The position numbers and the translations under genes were made by a program. A stretch of 27,508 nucleotides of DNA from CAYLYP01 sp964387795 (lineage in GTDB: Bacteria > Bacteroidota > Bacteroidia > Bacteroidales > UBA7960), in NCBI GenBank assembly GCA_964387795.1, contig CAYLYP010000040.1:1-27508 (forward strand), read 5' to 3'. Under the pieces are notes generated by a model. It searched no databases. It was not told where the DNA came from and saw nothing but the letters and a program-made list of their open reading frames with translations. Below, one piece after another: positions 7,622-15,954 of this stretch. Each line of letters starts with the position of its first letter. The first letter of the stretch is position 1.

Positions 7622-8458
7622 ATGAAAATAAACCTAATGGCAAGATTAATCAAACCTTTATTTATTGTAAGCCTTATAGTTATCTTAGGCGCTTGCAGCC
7701 CATATCAAAAGCTATTAAAAAGCACGGATTATGAGTTGAAGTATAATAAAGCAGTAGAATATTATGAGGCAAAAAGCTATGCCCGTACCATTCAATTGCT
7801 GGATGAGTTGGTTCCGATTTTTCGGGGGACACCAAAATCAGAAAGCGTGAATTATTATTACGCAATGGCCCATTATCAGATTGGGGATTATATCCTTGCC
7901 AGTCATTACTTCAAAAATTTTGCAATTGCATTTCCATTGAGCGAACATGTAGAGGAGTTCATTTATCTGAGTGCATATTGTAAATATATTGAATCACCTC
8001 GATATAACCTTGACCAGACAACGACTTATGAAGCCATAAAAGAGCTTCAAGGCTTTATCAACAAATATCCAAAGAGCGCAAGGGTTGAAGAGTCGAACAA
8101 ACTGATAGATGAACTTAGGGGCAAGCTGGAGCGGAAAGCCTATGAAAATGCATATACATATTATCAGATTTCTGATTATCATGCAGCTTTAAAAGGTTTT
8201 GAGAACCTTGTTAAGGACTTCCCCGACACCAGGTATAAAGAAGATGCATATTTTTATACCTTTAAAAGTAAATATGAGTATGCTTTTTATAGTATAGACT
8301 CAAAAAAGCTTGAGAGATATACTGAAGCAAAAGAAGCATATCAGAAATTTGAGAATTCCTTTCCAGAAAGCAAAAAGCTTAAGGAAGCACGCATGTTGAA
8401 TGCGTTAATTGAAAAAGAAATACAAAGGTTTACAGTGCAGGCAAACGAAAACAAATAA
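7622..8458 (+). CDS. bamD: Outer membrane assembly lipoprotein BamD
   Basis: A 278-residue lipoprotein with signal and lipobox ILGAC (Cys25 from this start), followed by CSPYQKLLKS, typical of Bacteroidota BamD. The rest is helical with TPR-like repeats (KAVEYYEAKSYARTI, MAHYQIGDYILAS, NAYTYYQISDYHAAL). BamD is the essential TPR partner of BamA in folding beta-barrel proteins at the outer membrane. The start is uncertain: a TTG at 7613 and an ATG at 7637 are in frame, and the latter gives the tightest signal peptide. It leads a tightly packed cluster, with the omega-subunit gene beginning 8 nt after its stop. Confidence 0.9.
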   Translation: MKINLMARLIKPLFIVSLIVILGACSPYQKLLKSTDYELKYNKAVEYYEAKSYARTIQLLDELVPIFRGTPKSESVNYYYAMAHYQIGDYILASHYFKNFAIAFPLSEHVEEFIYLSAYCKYIESPRYNLDQTTTYEAIKELQGFINKYPKSARVEESNKLIDELRGKLERKAYENAYTYYQISDYHAALKGFENLVKDFPDTRYKEDAYFYTFKSKYEYAFYSIDSKKLERYTEAKEAYQKFENSFPESKKLKEARMLNALIEKEIQRFTVQANENK

Positions 8459-8466
8459 TACCCAAC

Positions 8467-8799
8467 ATGGATTACAAAAAAATAAAAACTGATAATACAA
8501 CTGTTACCCGCGACCTTCGTCAGTTTGATGATAAGACAGGGAACATTTACCAGACAGTTACTATTATTGCTAAAAGGGCAAATCAGATTGGACTGGAAAT
8601 GAAGGAAGAGTTGAACTCGAAGTTAAGCGAATTTGCCAGTTCAACAGATAATCTTGAAGAGGTATTCGAGAACAGGGAACAGATAGAAATTGCAAAGTTC
8701 TATGAGCAATTGGCAAAACCTACCCTGATAGCTGTTCATGAACATTTAAGCGGCAATATTTATTATCGGGTTCCTCAAAAAGAGGGAAAAGAAAAGTAA
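8467..8799 (+). CDS. rpoZ: RNA polymerase omega subunit, Bacteroidota type
   Basis: A 110-residue protein of the RNA polymerase Rpb6/omega family as found in Bacteroidota. It contains the segment NIYQTVTIIAKRANQIGLEM, corresponding to the conserved omega helix that clamps the beta-prime C-terminus, and a charged C-terminus. It helps assemble and stabilise the polymerase. It sits 8 nt after bamD and before coaBC, the normal place for this gene in the phylum. The family is too diverged for a confident call by comparison with E. coli alone, so the neighbourhood supports the identification. Confidence 0.82.
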   Translation: MDYKKIKTDNTTVTRDLRQFDDKTGNIYQTVTIIAKRANQIGLEMKEELNSKLSEFASSTDNLEEVFENREQIEIAKFYEQLAKPTLIAVHEHLSGNIYYRVPQKEGKEK

Positions 8800-8885
8800 T
8801 CGTTTTCTTTAATATAAGCTTCTCTGAATGAAAAGGAATGATATTTCTGTCATCAGGGAAGTTTTTGTATTTAAACCCCAATCAA

Positions 8886-10112
8886 ATGACGGAGCAGGAC
8901 CGATTAAAAGGAGTAAAGGTGTTATTAGGGATCAGTGGTGGCATTGCTGCATATAAATCACTGATACTAATCCGCTTATTTAAAAAGGCAGGCGCTGAGG
9001 TAAGGGTTGTTGTCACTAAGAACTCACTTGAATTTGTGAGCAGGGTAAGTTTGGAATCCCTTTCGCAAAACAAACTTTACTCAAGTGTTTTTGGAAGTGA
9101 GAATGACTATTCAACCGAGCATGTCTCATTAACAGATTGGGCAGATGTATTTGTTGTTGCCCCTGCTACCGGTAATATCATTGGGAAGTTTGCTTCAGGT
9201 ATTGCCGATGATGCATTATCAACATCATTCATGGCGTTTAATGGCAAGGTTTTTATAGCCCCATCGATGAATGTAAAGATGTATGAACATCATGCCGTTC
9301 AAAAAAACCTGTCGTATTTAGCTTCACAGGGGGTAAAGATCATAGAACCCGGGGAGGGTTATCTTGCATGCGGATATGAGGGCAAGGGGCGAATGGCAGA
9401 GGCTGAAGAAATCTTTGAAACGATTAAAAGGGATATTTTTTCAAATGTCTTGTTAAAAGGGAAAAAGGTATTGGTAACAGCAGGACCTACTTATGAGGCT
9501 ATTGACCCAGTGAGGTTTATTGGGAACCATAGTTCGGGAAAGATGGGCTTTGCCATAGCAGAAACATTGTCGGGGATGGGTGCCGAGGTTTATTTGGTCC
9601 ATGGGCCTGTATCTGTAACAACAAAAGACAAGGCCATAAAAACCATAGGGGTGCAGGGGGCAAAAGAGATGCATAAAAAATGCCTTGATTTATTTGAGCG
9701 GATGGATGCCTGTGTTATGTCGGCAGCTGTAGCTGATTATATGCCTGCACATACAGAAGCCCAAAAGATAAAAAAGAAAGTAGGGACATTGAGCCTTGAA
9801 TTAATTCCTACTCCTGATATTTTAAGCGAATTGGGCAGGATGAAAAGGCCGGATCAGGTGTTGGTAGGTTTTGCACTCGAAACACAAGATGAAGAGCAAT
9901 ATGCACGAGAAAAGCTCAAGAAAAAAAATCTGGATTTTATAGTCATGAATTCTTTAAATGATGCCGGGGCTGGTTTTGGCACGGATACAAATAAAGTAAG
10001 CATTATAGACAATAAATCAGATATTGTGCGTTATCCTTTAAAGACAAAAACTGAAGTTGCCCAGGATATTTCAAATAAACTTTGTGAGTATTTATTGGCA
10101 AAGAAAGTTTAA
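8886..10112 (+). CDS. coaBC: Bifunctional phosphopantothenoylcysteine decarboxylase / phosphopantothenate-cysteine ligase
   Basis: A 408-residue fusion that performs two steps of coenzyme A synthesis in the cytoplasm. The N-terminal CoaC flavoprotein domain (about 1-185) has GISGGIAAYKS, the active-site His79 in EHVSLTDWAD, APSMN (usually PAMN), and the substrate-clamp Cys near 161 in YLACGYEGKGRMAE. The C-terminal CoaB ligase (about 190-408) has TAGPTYEAIDPVRFI, NHSSGKMG, SAAVADYMP, a KIKKK lysine patch and VGFALET. I chose the ATG at 8886. An in-frame ATG at 8838 would add 16 residues before the flavin fold with no family support. It lies in the bamD-rpoZ-coaBC-porD-recN cluster. Confidence 0.95.
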   Translation: MTEQDRLKGVKVLLGISGGIAAYKSLILIRLFKKAGAEVRVVVTKNSLEFVSRVSLESLSQNKLYSSVFGSENDYSTEHVSLTDWADVFVVAPATGNIIGKFASGIADDALSTSFMAFNGKVFIAPSMNVKMYEHHAVQKNLSYLASQGVKIIEPGEGYLACGYEGKGRMAEAEEIFETIKRDIFSNVLLKGKKVLVTAGPTYEAIDPVRFIGNHSSGKMGFAIAETLSGMGAEVYLVHGPVSVTTKDKAIKTIGVQGAKEMHKKCLDLFERMDACVMSAAVADYMPAHTEAQKIKKKVGTLSLELIPTPDILSELGRMKRPDQVLVGFALETQDEEQYAREKLKKKNLDFIVMNSLNDAGAGFGTDTNKVSIIDNKSDIVRYPLKTKTEVAQDISNKLCEYLLAKKV

Positions 10113-10156
10113 ACAACTGCATTCAACACATTGTAAACGATAATAGAAATACACAA

Positions 10157-11101
10157 GTGAGAGCATATATAATCATTCTAAGTTTGGGGGTGTTATTGGC
10201 AAATTCATTGTCGGTTAAAGGACAAACCAACGAGTTTAACTGCATGGTACAAATATCATCTCCTGGTTTATCTGAAGCTGACAGGACAATATTGCAGACA
10301 CTGCAAAGTTCGATTTATGAATTTATGAATGGCCGTCAATGGAGCACCTATTCATTTAAACCAGAGGAAAGAATAGAAGCTAGTTTACTTATTACAGTAT
10401 CCAGTAAATCGGGTTCGGATGATTATACTGCCACGATACAGGTTCAGGCGCGCCGCCCGGTATTCCAAACATCATATAGCACCACATTGCTAAATATCAA
10501 CGATAAGGATTTTAAGTTCAATTATGTGGAGCATCAGCCCCTTGATTATGTTGATAATACATTTTCATCCAATTTGACAAGTGTTCTGGCATATTATGCC
10601 TACATTATCCTCGGGATGGATTTTGATACATTCAGCCCGATGGGAGGTACTCCTTTTTATGAAAAGGCACAGGCAATCGTAAACACTGCACAAAGTGCAT
10701 CTGAATCGGGTTGGAAGTCTTTTGAGGGTCAAAAGAACAGATATTGGTTGGTTGAGAATTTGTTTAATACAACATACCGGTCATTGAGGGAAGGTTATTA
10801 TGTGTATCATCGTAAAGGTTTTGATTCGATGATTGAAAATATGGAAATGGGTAGGAGTGAAGTGACCCGTGCCCTTGAGTTGTTTCAAAAAGCCCATCGC
10901 GAACGTCCGGGCAGTTATTTGCTTCAACAAATCATAACAGCAAAAAGTGATGAAATAATAAACTTATACTCTGAAGCACCTCAGATGGATAAGACAAAGG
11001 TTATCAATATCATGAATGAATTAGACCCATCCAATGCAGCCAAGTATCGCAAAATAAGCCAGCCATCCTCTGGTACGGGGTCATCAGTTAACCCTAAATA
11101 A
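10157..11101 (+). CDS. porD: Type IX secretion protein PorD (DUF4835)
   Basis: A 314-residue exported protein starting at GTG, with a signal peptide (about 1-22, ending VKGQ). The body matches the DUF4835 pattern: early TNEFNCMVQISSPGLS, the tract QSSIYEFMNGRQWS, ADAYITVSS-like strands, and NLTSVLAYYAYIILGMDFDTFSP, a very characteristic segment. In Porphyromonas, PorD is linked to the type IX secretion system, though its exact role is less clear than that of the core parts. Its presence agrees with the T9SS sorting domain on the peptidase at 3704-6625. It sits 44 nt after coaBC and is followed by a hairpin before recN. Confidence 0.88.
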   Translation: MRAYIIILSLGVLLANSLSVKGQTNEFNCMVQISSPGLSEADRTILQTLQSSIYEFMNGRQWSTYSFKPEERIEASLLITVSSKSGSDDYTATIQVQARRPVFQTSYSTTLLNINDKDFKFNYVEHQPLDYVDNTFSSNLTSVLAYYAYIILGMDFDTFSPMGGTPFYEKAQAIVNTAQSASESGWKSFEGQKNRYWLVENLFNTTYRSLREGYYVYHRKGFDSMIENMEMGRSEVTRALELFQKAHRERPGSYLLQQIITAKSDEIINLYSEAPQMDKTKVINIMNELDPSNAAKYRKISQPSSGTGSSVNPK

Positions 11102-11122
11102 GGCACATATAAAACCCAAAAC

Positions 11123-11178
11123 CTGCATTTATTTTATGCCCTGGAATTTGAATGACGGGCATCTATAATGCAGATTTT
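11123..11178 (+). terminator. Nested stem-loop after porD, possible terminator
   Basis: CTGCATT (11123-11129) pairs with AATGCAG (11167-11173), and inside it ATGCCC pairs with GGGCAT. ATTTTG follows, so the T-tract is weak. It could end or attenuate the bamD-porD transcript before recN. Confidence 0.4.
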
Positions 11179-11226
11179 GCGCAATATTTTTGATGGGCAG
11201 GGTCAACAATATTTAGTGATTTTTGT

Positions 11227-11234
11227 TACTTTTG
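11227..11234 (+). promoter_or_regulatory. -7 box upstream of recN
   Basis: TACTTTTG is a full match to TAnnTTTG, 25 nt before the recN ATG and after the porD hairpin. recN may therefore have its own start. No good -33 element is visible. Confidence 0.45.
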
Positions 11235-11259
11235 CTGGTATAAGCCTAATTTTATTATT

Positions 11260-12933
11260 ATGTTAAAGCACTTACTGGTAGAAAATTATGCCCTAATTGA
11301 GAAACTTGATATTAGTTTTGATAAGGGTTTAACGATAATTACCGGTGAAACCGGAGCAGGGAAATCAATTTTATTGGGAGCTCTGGCATTGATATTGGGT
11401 CAAAGGGCTGATACCAATGTTCTTCATGATAAGGAAAAGAAATGTCTTGTTGAAGGTGTTTTTGATATTAAATCATTGGATTTGGAGCATTTTTTTGAAG
11501 AAAATGAACTTGATTACGATGATGAGACCACAATACGTCGTGAAATAAATGCACAAGGGAAGTCCAGGGCTTTTGTAAATGACACCCCGGTTACAATAAA
11601 TATACTCAAGGATCTTGGTGAAAAACTTATTGATATCCATTCGCAACACCAAAACCTTTTGCTTTCAGGAACAGGCTTTCAATTTAATGTTGTTGACGGG
11701 TTTGCCGGTAACCAGGCGCTCTTATCCGACTACAGGCAATATTTTGTTCAATGGAATGTGTTTTTGAAACAACTTGAAGCCCTGAGGGAAGAAGAATTAA
11801 AAGCAAAATCAGAACTTGATTTCATGCAGTTTCAGTTTGATGAACTTAATATGGTCAAACTTGATCCTGAGGAATATAAAGTCCTTGAGGCTGAACTTGA
11901 TACTTTAAAAAATGCTGAAACAATACAGTTGGCCTTGAAAAAAGCTGATTTTATTTTGTCGGGCAGTGAACCCAATATAAACAGGCAGTTGATAGAAGTA
12001 TTATCAGAACTCTCGCAAGTATCAAAGTTCAACCCTGCATTTTTAGCCCTTAAAGACCGGCTTGATGTTGTTGCTGTGGAGTTAAAGGATATCGACAATG
12101 ATATTTGCCACCTGCTTGATAGTATCCATGCTGATAATGAAAGGCAGGAAGAACTGAGTGCTTATTTTGATGTTTTAAACCGGTTGTTTATTAAACATCA
12201 TGTTAAAGATATTGAAGGATTAATTGAAGTAAGAAATGATTTGGATTTAAAAATCAATAAGATAACATCGCTTGATGATAAGATTGAGCAACTTGAATCA
12301 GAGATAAGGGATGTTGAGCAAAGGATGAGTAATGCCGGGAAACTGTTAAGCGAACGGCGAAAAGCAAAGATCCCAGACTTAGAGAAGCAAATTGAAGGGA
12401 TGCTTTCGGGATTAGGGATGCCAAACGGGCAATTTAAAGTCAGGACAGAGGCTGTTGACAAGCCAACACAATATGGATATGAAAGCCTGAATTTTATGTT
12501 TAATGCCAATTTGGGCGGAGTGCTTGGGGAATTGGGCAAGATAGCATCAGGTGGTGAATTATCAAGGGTCATGCTTTGTATTAAATCTATTTTGATTGGA
12601 CAGAATATGCTTCCCACGATAATATTTGATGAAATTGATACAGGGATTTCTGGAGAAGTAGCAGCCAAAGCAGGCATGATGTTATCAAGTTTAGCCCGGA
12701 ACAAGCAGGTGATATCAATAACACATCTTCCCCAAATTGCTTCAAAAGGGCAACAACACTTTTTTGTATATAAGACCGAAGAAGGCGACAACACATATAC
12801 CAGTATGAGAAAATTAACTGATCAGGAGCGTATAATGCACATTGCCCAGTTAATAAGCGGAGAAAAGACATCCCAGGCAGCTATTGAGACAGCAAGAATA
12901 TTGCTTGAAGCAGAAAAAAGTCTGAAAAATTAG
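11260..12933 (+). CDS. recN: DNA repair protein RecN
   Basis: A 557-residue SMC-like ATPase of normal family length. The N-terminal half-ATPase has Walker A GETGAGKS at residues 29-36 and the family's LLVENYALIEKLDI start. Long coiled-coil arms fill about 155-375. The C-terminal half has the ABC signature SGGELSR near 429-435, Walker B TIIFDEIDTGISGEVA near 452-467, and the switch histidine in SITHLPQIAS. RecN acts at double-strand breaks, holding DNA ends or sister chromatids together for recombination. It is the last member of the conserved bamD-recN neighbourhood. No SOS box was looked for, since Bacteroidota LexA sites are not well fixed. Confidence 0.96.
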   Translation: MLKHLLVENYALIEKLDISFDKGLTIITGETGAGKSILLGALALILGQRADTNVLHDKEKKCLVEGVFDIKSLDLEHFFEENELDYDDETTIRREINAQGKSRAFVNDTPVTINILKDLGEKLIDIHSQHQNLLLSGTGFQFNVVDGFAGNQALLSDYRQYFVQWNVFLKQLEALREEELKAKSELDFMQFQFDELNMVKLDPEEYKVLEAELDTLKNAETIQLALKKADFILSGSEPNINRQLIEVLSELSQVSKFNPAFLALKDRLDVVAVELKDIDNDICHLLDSIHADNERQEELSAYFDVLNRLFIKHHVKDIEGLIEVRNDLDLKINKITSLDDKIEQLESEIRDVEQRMSNAGKLLSERRKAKIPDLEKQIEGMLSGLGMPNGQFKVRTEAVDKPTQYGYESLNFMFNANLGGVLGELGKIASGGELSRVMLCIKSILIGQNMLPTIIFDEIDTGISGEVAAKAGMMLSSLARNKQVISITHLPQIASKGQQHFFVYKTEEGDNTYTSMRKLTDQERIMHIAQLISGEKTSQAAIETARILLEAEKSLKN

Positions 12934-12972
12934 TTATCTTTAATTTTCGGGTAATTAATCAAAACCAATAAA

Positions 12973-13812
12973 ATGGCATATAATCTTTTAAAAGGAAAAA
13001 GGGGAATCATCTTTGGTGCCCTTGACGAAAACAGTATTGCCTGGCGCGTAGCGCTTAAGGCAAAAGAGGAAGGTGCAACATTTGTATTGACAAATGCCCC
13101 AATAGCATTAAGAAAAGGCACTATTTATGCGCTTGCCGAACAAACACAGTCTGAAGTGATCCCAGCTGATGTGACCCAGGTTGATGAATTGGAAAATCTT
13201 ATGACAGAATCGATGAAGATACTGGGAGGAAAAATTGATTTTATCCTTCATTCAGTAGGCATGTCGCCCAATGTTCGTAAAGGCTTACACTATGCCGAAC
13301 TTGATTATAATTTTCTGATGAAGACCCTTGATATTTCAGCAATATCACTTCATAAAGTATTACAGGTTGCATATCAGATGGATGCAATCAATGAATGGGG
13401 TTCAGTAGTAGCGTTAACATATATTGCTTCTCAAAGGACTTTTTCATCCTATAGTGATATGGCACAGGCAAAAGCAATGCTTGAAAGCATTGTCAGGTCG
13501 TTTGGTTATCATTATGGGATAAAGAAAAAAGTAAGGGTAAATTCAATATCCCAGTCGCCCACCCAGACAACAGCAGGAGGGGGGGTAAAGGGCTTTGATG
13601 CCTTTTATTCATATTCTTCATGTATGTCACCATTAGGGAATGCAACAGGAGATGAATGTGCAGATTATTGTGTTACATTGTTTAGTGATTTGACAAAAAA
13701 AGTTACAATGCAAAACCTGTATCATGATGGGGGCTATTCGACAATGGGCATCAGTGATCAGTTGATTAACAGTTGTTTTAAATGTACCGGCGACTGCAAT
13801 GAGTCAAAATAG
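12973..13812 (+). CDS. fabI: Enoyl-[acyl-carrier-protein] reductase (NADH) FabI
   Basis: A 279-residue short-chain dehydrogenase that carries out the last reduction of each fatty-acid elongation cycle. The cofactor-binding start KGKRGIIFGALDENSIAW is the FabI variant of the Gly-rich loop. The catalytic set lines up exactly with E. coli spacing: Tyr150, Tyr160 and Lys167 in ALTYIASQ and SSYSDMAQAK, followed by RVNSISQSPTQTTA. The C-terminus NLYHDGGYSTMG is typical of Bacteroidota FabI, then a short tail with three cysteines (CFKCTGDC) that I do not recognise as part of the family. It starts 39 nt after recN, behind a TATCTTTA box (12935-12942). Confidence 0.95.
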   Translation: MAYNLLKGKRGIIFGALDENSIAWRVALKAKEEGATFVLTNAPIALRKGTIYALAEQTQSEVIPADVTQVDELENLMTESMKILGGKIDFILHSVGMSPNVRKGLHYAELDYNFLMKTLDISAISLHKVLQVAYQMDAINEWGSVVALTYIASQRTFSSYSDMAQAKAMLESIVRSFGYHYGIKKKVRVNSISQSPTQTTAGGGVKGFDAFYSYSSCMSPLGNATGDECADYCVTLFSDLTKKVTMQNLYHDGGYSTMGISDQLINSCFKCTGDCNESK

Positions 13813-13864
13813 CAGAGTAGCTTAAGCAAATGTTTAAATCAAAATCAATATTAGTATTTTTTTT

Positions 13865-13872
13865 TATCTTTG
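13865..13872 (+). promoter_or_regulatory. -7 box of the etfBA-acd operon
   Basis: TATCTTTG is a full TAnnTTTG match downstream of fabI. Initiation here gives a leader of about 105 nt before the etfB ATG. The leader contains a 13-codon basic ORF (13898-13939). Confidence 0.5.
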
Positions 13873-13981
13873 CCGCTGAAAACAAAATGGCAGTTATATG
13901 AAAGCTGTCAGAATAAAAAGGAGAAAAGGTAAACGTTGAAAAGCGGATACCAAAATATTATTAACAAGAAAATTCACTTTC

Positions 13982-14854
13982 ATGAGTTTTAGAATTGTTG
14001 TATTAGCCAAGCAGGTTCCTGATACCCGCAATGTTGGGAAAGATGCTATGAAGGCTGATGGCACGGTTAACCGTGGAGTCCTTCCAGCCATTTTTAACCC
14101 TGAAGATCTACATGCCTTGGAGCAAGCCCTTAGGGTAAAAGAACAGGTTGAGGGTGCAGAAGTAATAATCCTTACCATGGGTCCTCCCCGTGCTGCAGAA
14201 ATCATTAGGGAAGCAATGTACAGGGGAGCCGACAAGGGCTATTTGATCACTGACAGGAAATTCGCCGGCAGCGATACCCTTGCAACATCTTATGCGCTTT
14301 CGCTGGCTATAAAGAAATTGGAACCCTTTCAAATGGTGTTTGCCGGACGTCAGGCTATTGATGGTGATACCGCACAGGTAGGGCCTCAGGCAGCTGAAAA
14401 ACTTCATATTCCACAAATTACTTATTGTGAAGAAGTATTGAAAGTAGAAAATAATGAGGTATATGTTAAACGTCGCCTTGAAAGGGGTGTTGAAACAGTA
14501 GCCTCTCCTTTCCCATGCCTTATTACTGTTCATAGCTCAGCGCCTTCATGTCGTTCGCGCCATGCTAAGCTTGTAATGAAATACAAACATGCAAGGACAG
14601 TTTCAGAAATTCAGGAAGAGACAAAAGATTATACCGAATTACACTCACACCGCCCATATCTTAGAATTGAGGAATGGAGTGCTGCTGATTTGGATGCAAA
14701 TGCTGATTGGCTTGGATTATCTGGTTCACCTACAAAAGTTAAAAAAATTGACAACGTGGTGCTTCAACAAAAAGATTCCAGGATTATCAGTTCATCTGAC
14801 CAGGATATTGAATCATTAATGCGTGAGCTAATCAATAGCCATGTTATCGGTTAA
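13982..14854 (+). CDS. etfB: Electron transfer flavoprotein subunit beta (FixA/EtfB)
   Basis: A 290-residue EtfB. Early VVLAKQVPDTRNV is the standard start. NPEDLHALEQALRVKE, ILTMGPP, DRKFAGSDTLATSYALS (about 91-107) and GRQAIDGDTAQVGP (about 122-135) mark nucleotide-binding loops. The FAGxDTLATS and GDTAQVGP forms are those of the clostridial-type, group 2 ETFs, in which the beta subunit can hold a second FAD. They differ from the mitochondrial form. It pairs with the EtfA encoded 36 nt downstream and passes electrons between the acyl-CoA dehydrogenase and other carriers. Whether it bifurcates electrons is not shown. Confidence 0.93.
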   Translation: MSFRIVVLAKQVPDTRNVGKDAMKADGTVNRGVLPAIFNPEDLHALEQALRVKEQVEGAEVIILTMGPPRAAEIIREAMYRGADKGYLITDRKFAGSDTLATSYALSLAIKKLEPFQMVFAGRQAIDGDTAQVGPQAAEKLHIPQITYCEEVLKVENNEVYVKRRLERGVETVASPFPCLITVHSSAPSCRSRHAKLVMKYKHARTVSEIQEETKDYTELHSHRPYLRIEEWSAADLDANADWLGLSGSPTKVKKIDNVVLQQKDSRIISSSDQDIESLMRELINSHVIG

Positions 14855-14889
14855 AAATTTTTTATCACTAACCTGAAAACTCTCTAAAC

Positions 14890-15909
14890 GTGAATAATAT
14901 ATTTGTTTATTGTGAAATAGAAGACGGCATTGTTGTTGATGTCAGCTTAGAGCTGTTGACAAAAGGCCGCAAACTGGCAAATGAAATAGGGTGTAAACTT
15001 GAGGCTGTTGTGATTGGTTCAAAACTACAGGGGATTGAAAAACAGATATTCCCTTATGGGGTTGATATAATCCATCTGGCAGACCATGATAAGTTGTATC
15101 CATATACTACTTTGCCTCATTCTGAAATAATAATCAGGCTTATCCAACAGGAACAACCACAGATTGCTCTGTTTGGTGCCAGTTCAGTAGGTCGTGATTT
15201 AGCTCCCCGTGTAGCATCAGCTTTACGTTCTGGCTTAACAGCAGATTGTACAAGCCTTGAATTTGGCGATCATGTTGAAAACAAAACAGGCAAAGAATAT
15301 AAGAACCTCTTGTATCAAATACGTCCTGCTTTTGGTGGTAATATTATTGCTACAATTGTTAATCCCGACACCCGCCCTCAAATGGCAACTGTCAGGGAAG
15401 GGGTAATGAAAAAAGAAATCTATTCGGCAACCTATAAAGGAGAAATTAAGAACGTTGATGTTAAATCAATTCTTAATGATGCCCATTTTGCTGTTAGGAT
15501 TATAGAAAGACATATAGAAAAGCAAAAGATCAATATCAAAAACTCAGGCATTATTGTTTCTGGAGGATATGGTGTTGGTTCAAAAGACAATTTCAATATG
15601 CTTTTTGAACTGGCTGAAGTGTTAGGCGGAGAAGTTGGCGCATCGCGTGCTGCTGTAGATGCCGGATTTGTAGAACATGCACGTCAGGTTGGTCAGACAG
15701 GTGTAACAGTACGCCCTAAGCTTTATATTGCTTGTGGTATATCCGGAGCAGTACAACATACCGCAGGAATGATGGAATCAGTTCAGATTATCTCAATCAA
15801 CAGTGACCCCAATGCCCCTATCAATAAGATTGCAGATGTGGCTATTATTGGCGAGATTGAAAACGTCATCCCTAAAATGATTAAGTATTACAAACAAAAC
15901 AGCAAATAA
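14890..15909 (+). CDS. etfA: Electron transfer flavoprotein subunit alpha (FixB/EtfA)
   Basis: A 339-residue EtfA, starting at GTG. Domain I (about 1-200) carries the N-terminal alpha/beta fold and GASSVGRDLAPRVASAL with LTADCTSLEF. Domain II holds FAD: SGGYGVGSKDNF, GGEVGASRAAVDAG, RQVGQTGVTVRPKLYIACGI and SGAVQHTAGM, then INSDPNAPI near the C-terminus. All the expected FAD-contact blocks are present. It forms the flavoprotein dimer with EtfB from the gene 36 nt upstream. The acyl-CoA dehydrogenase gene starts 45 nt after its stop, so the three are almost certainly one operon. Confidence 0.95.
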   Translation: MNNIFVYCEIEDGIVVDVSLELLTKGRKLANEIGCKLEAVVIGSKLQGIEKQIFPYGVDIIHLADHDKLYPYTTLPHSEIIIRLIQQEQPQIALFGASSVGRDLAPRVASALRSGLTADCTSLEFGDHVENKTGKEYKNLLYQIRPAFGGNIIATIVNPDTRPQMATVREGVMKKEIYSATYKGEIKNVDVKSILNDAHFAVRIIERHIEKQKINIKNSGIIVSGGYGVGSKDNFNMLFELAEVLGGEVGASRAAVDAGFVEHARQVGQTGVTVRPKLYIACGISGAVQHTAGMMESVQIISINSDPNAPINKIADVAIIGEIENVIPKMIKYYKQNSK

Positions 15910-15954
15910 TTGTTTTGCGTTTGTATTACGCTTCTAACCTTTAAACATAAGAAA

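Noticed and set aside
8838..8885. Upstream start for coaBC
   Set aside because: The 16 extra residues precede a normal flavoprotein start and have no family counterpart. The ATG at 8886 is preferred.
13982..15909. FixAB nitrogen-fixation flavoproteins
   Set aside because: There are no fixC or fixX genes next to them. An acyl-CoA dehydrogenase follows, so an ETF for acyl-CoA metabolism is the simpler reading.
15910..15954. TTG start for the acyl-CoA dehydrogenase
   Set aside because: It directly follows the etfA stop and adds 15 unrelated residues. The ATG at 15955 gives the normal N-terminus.
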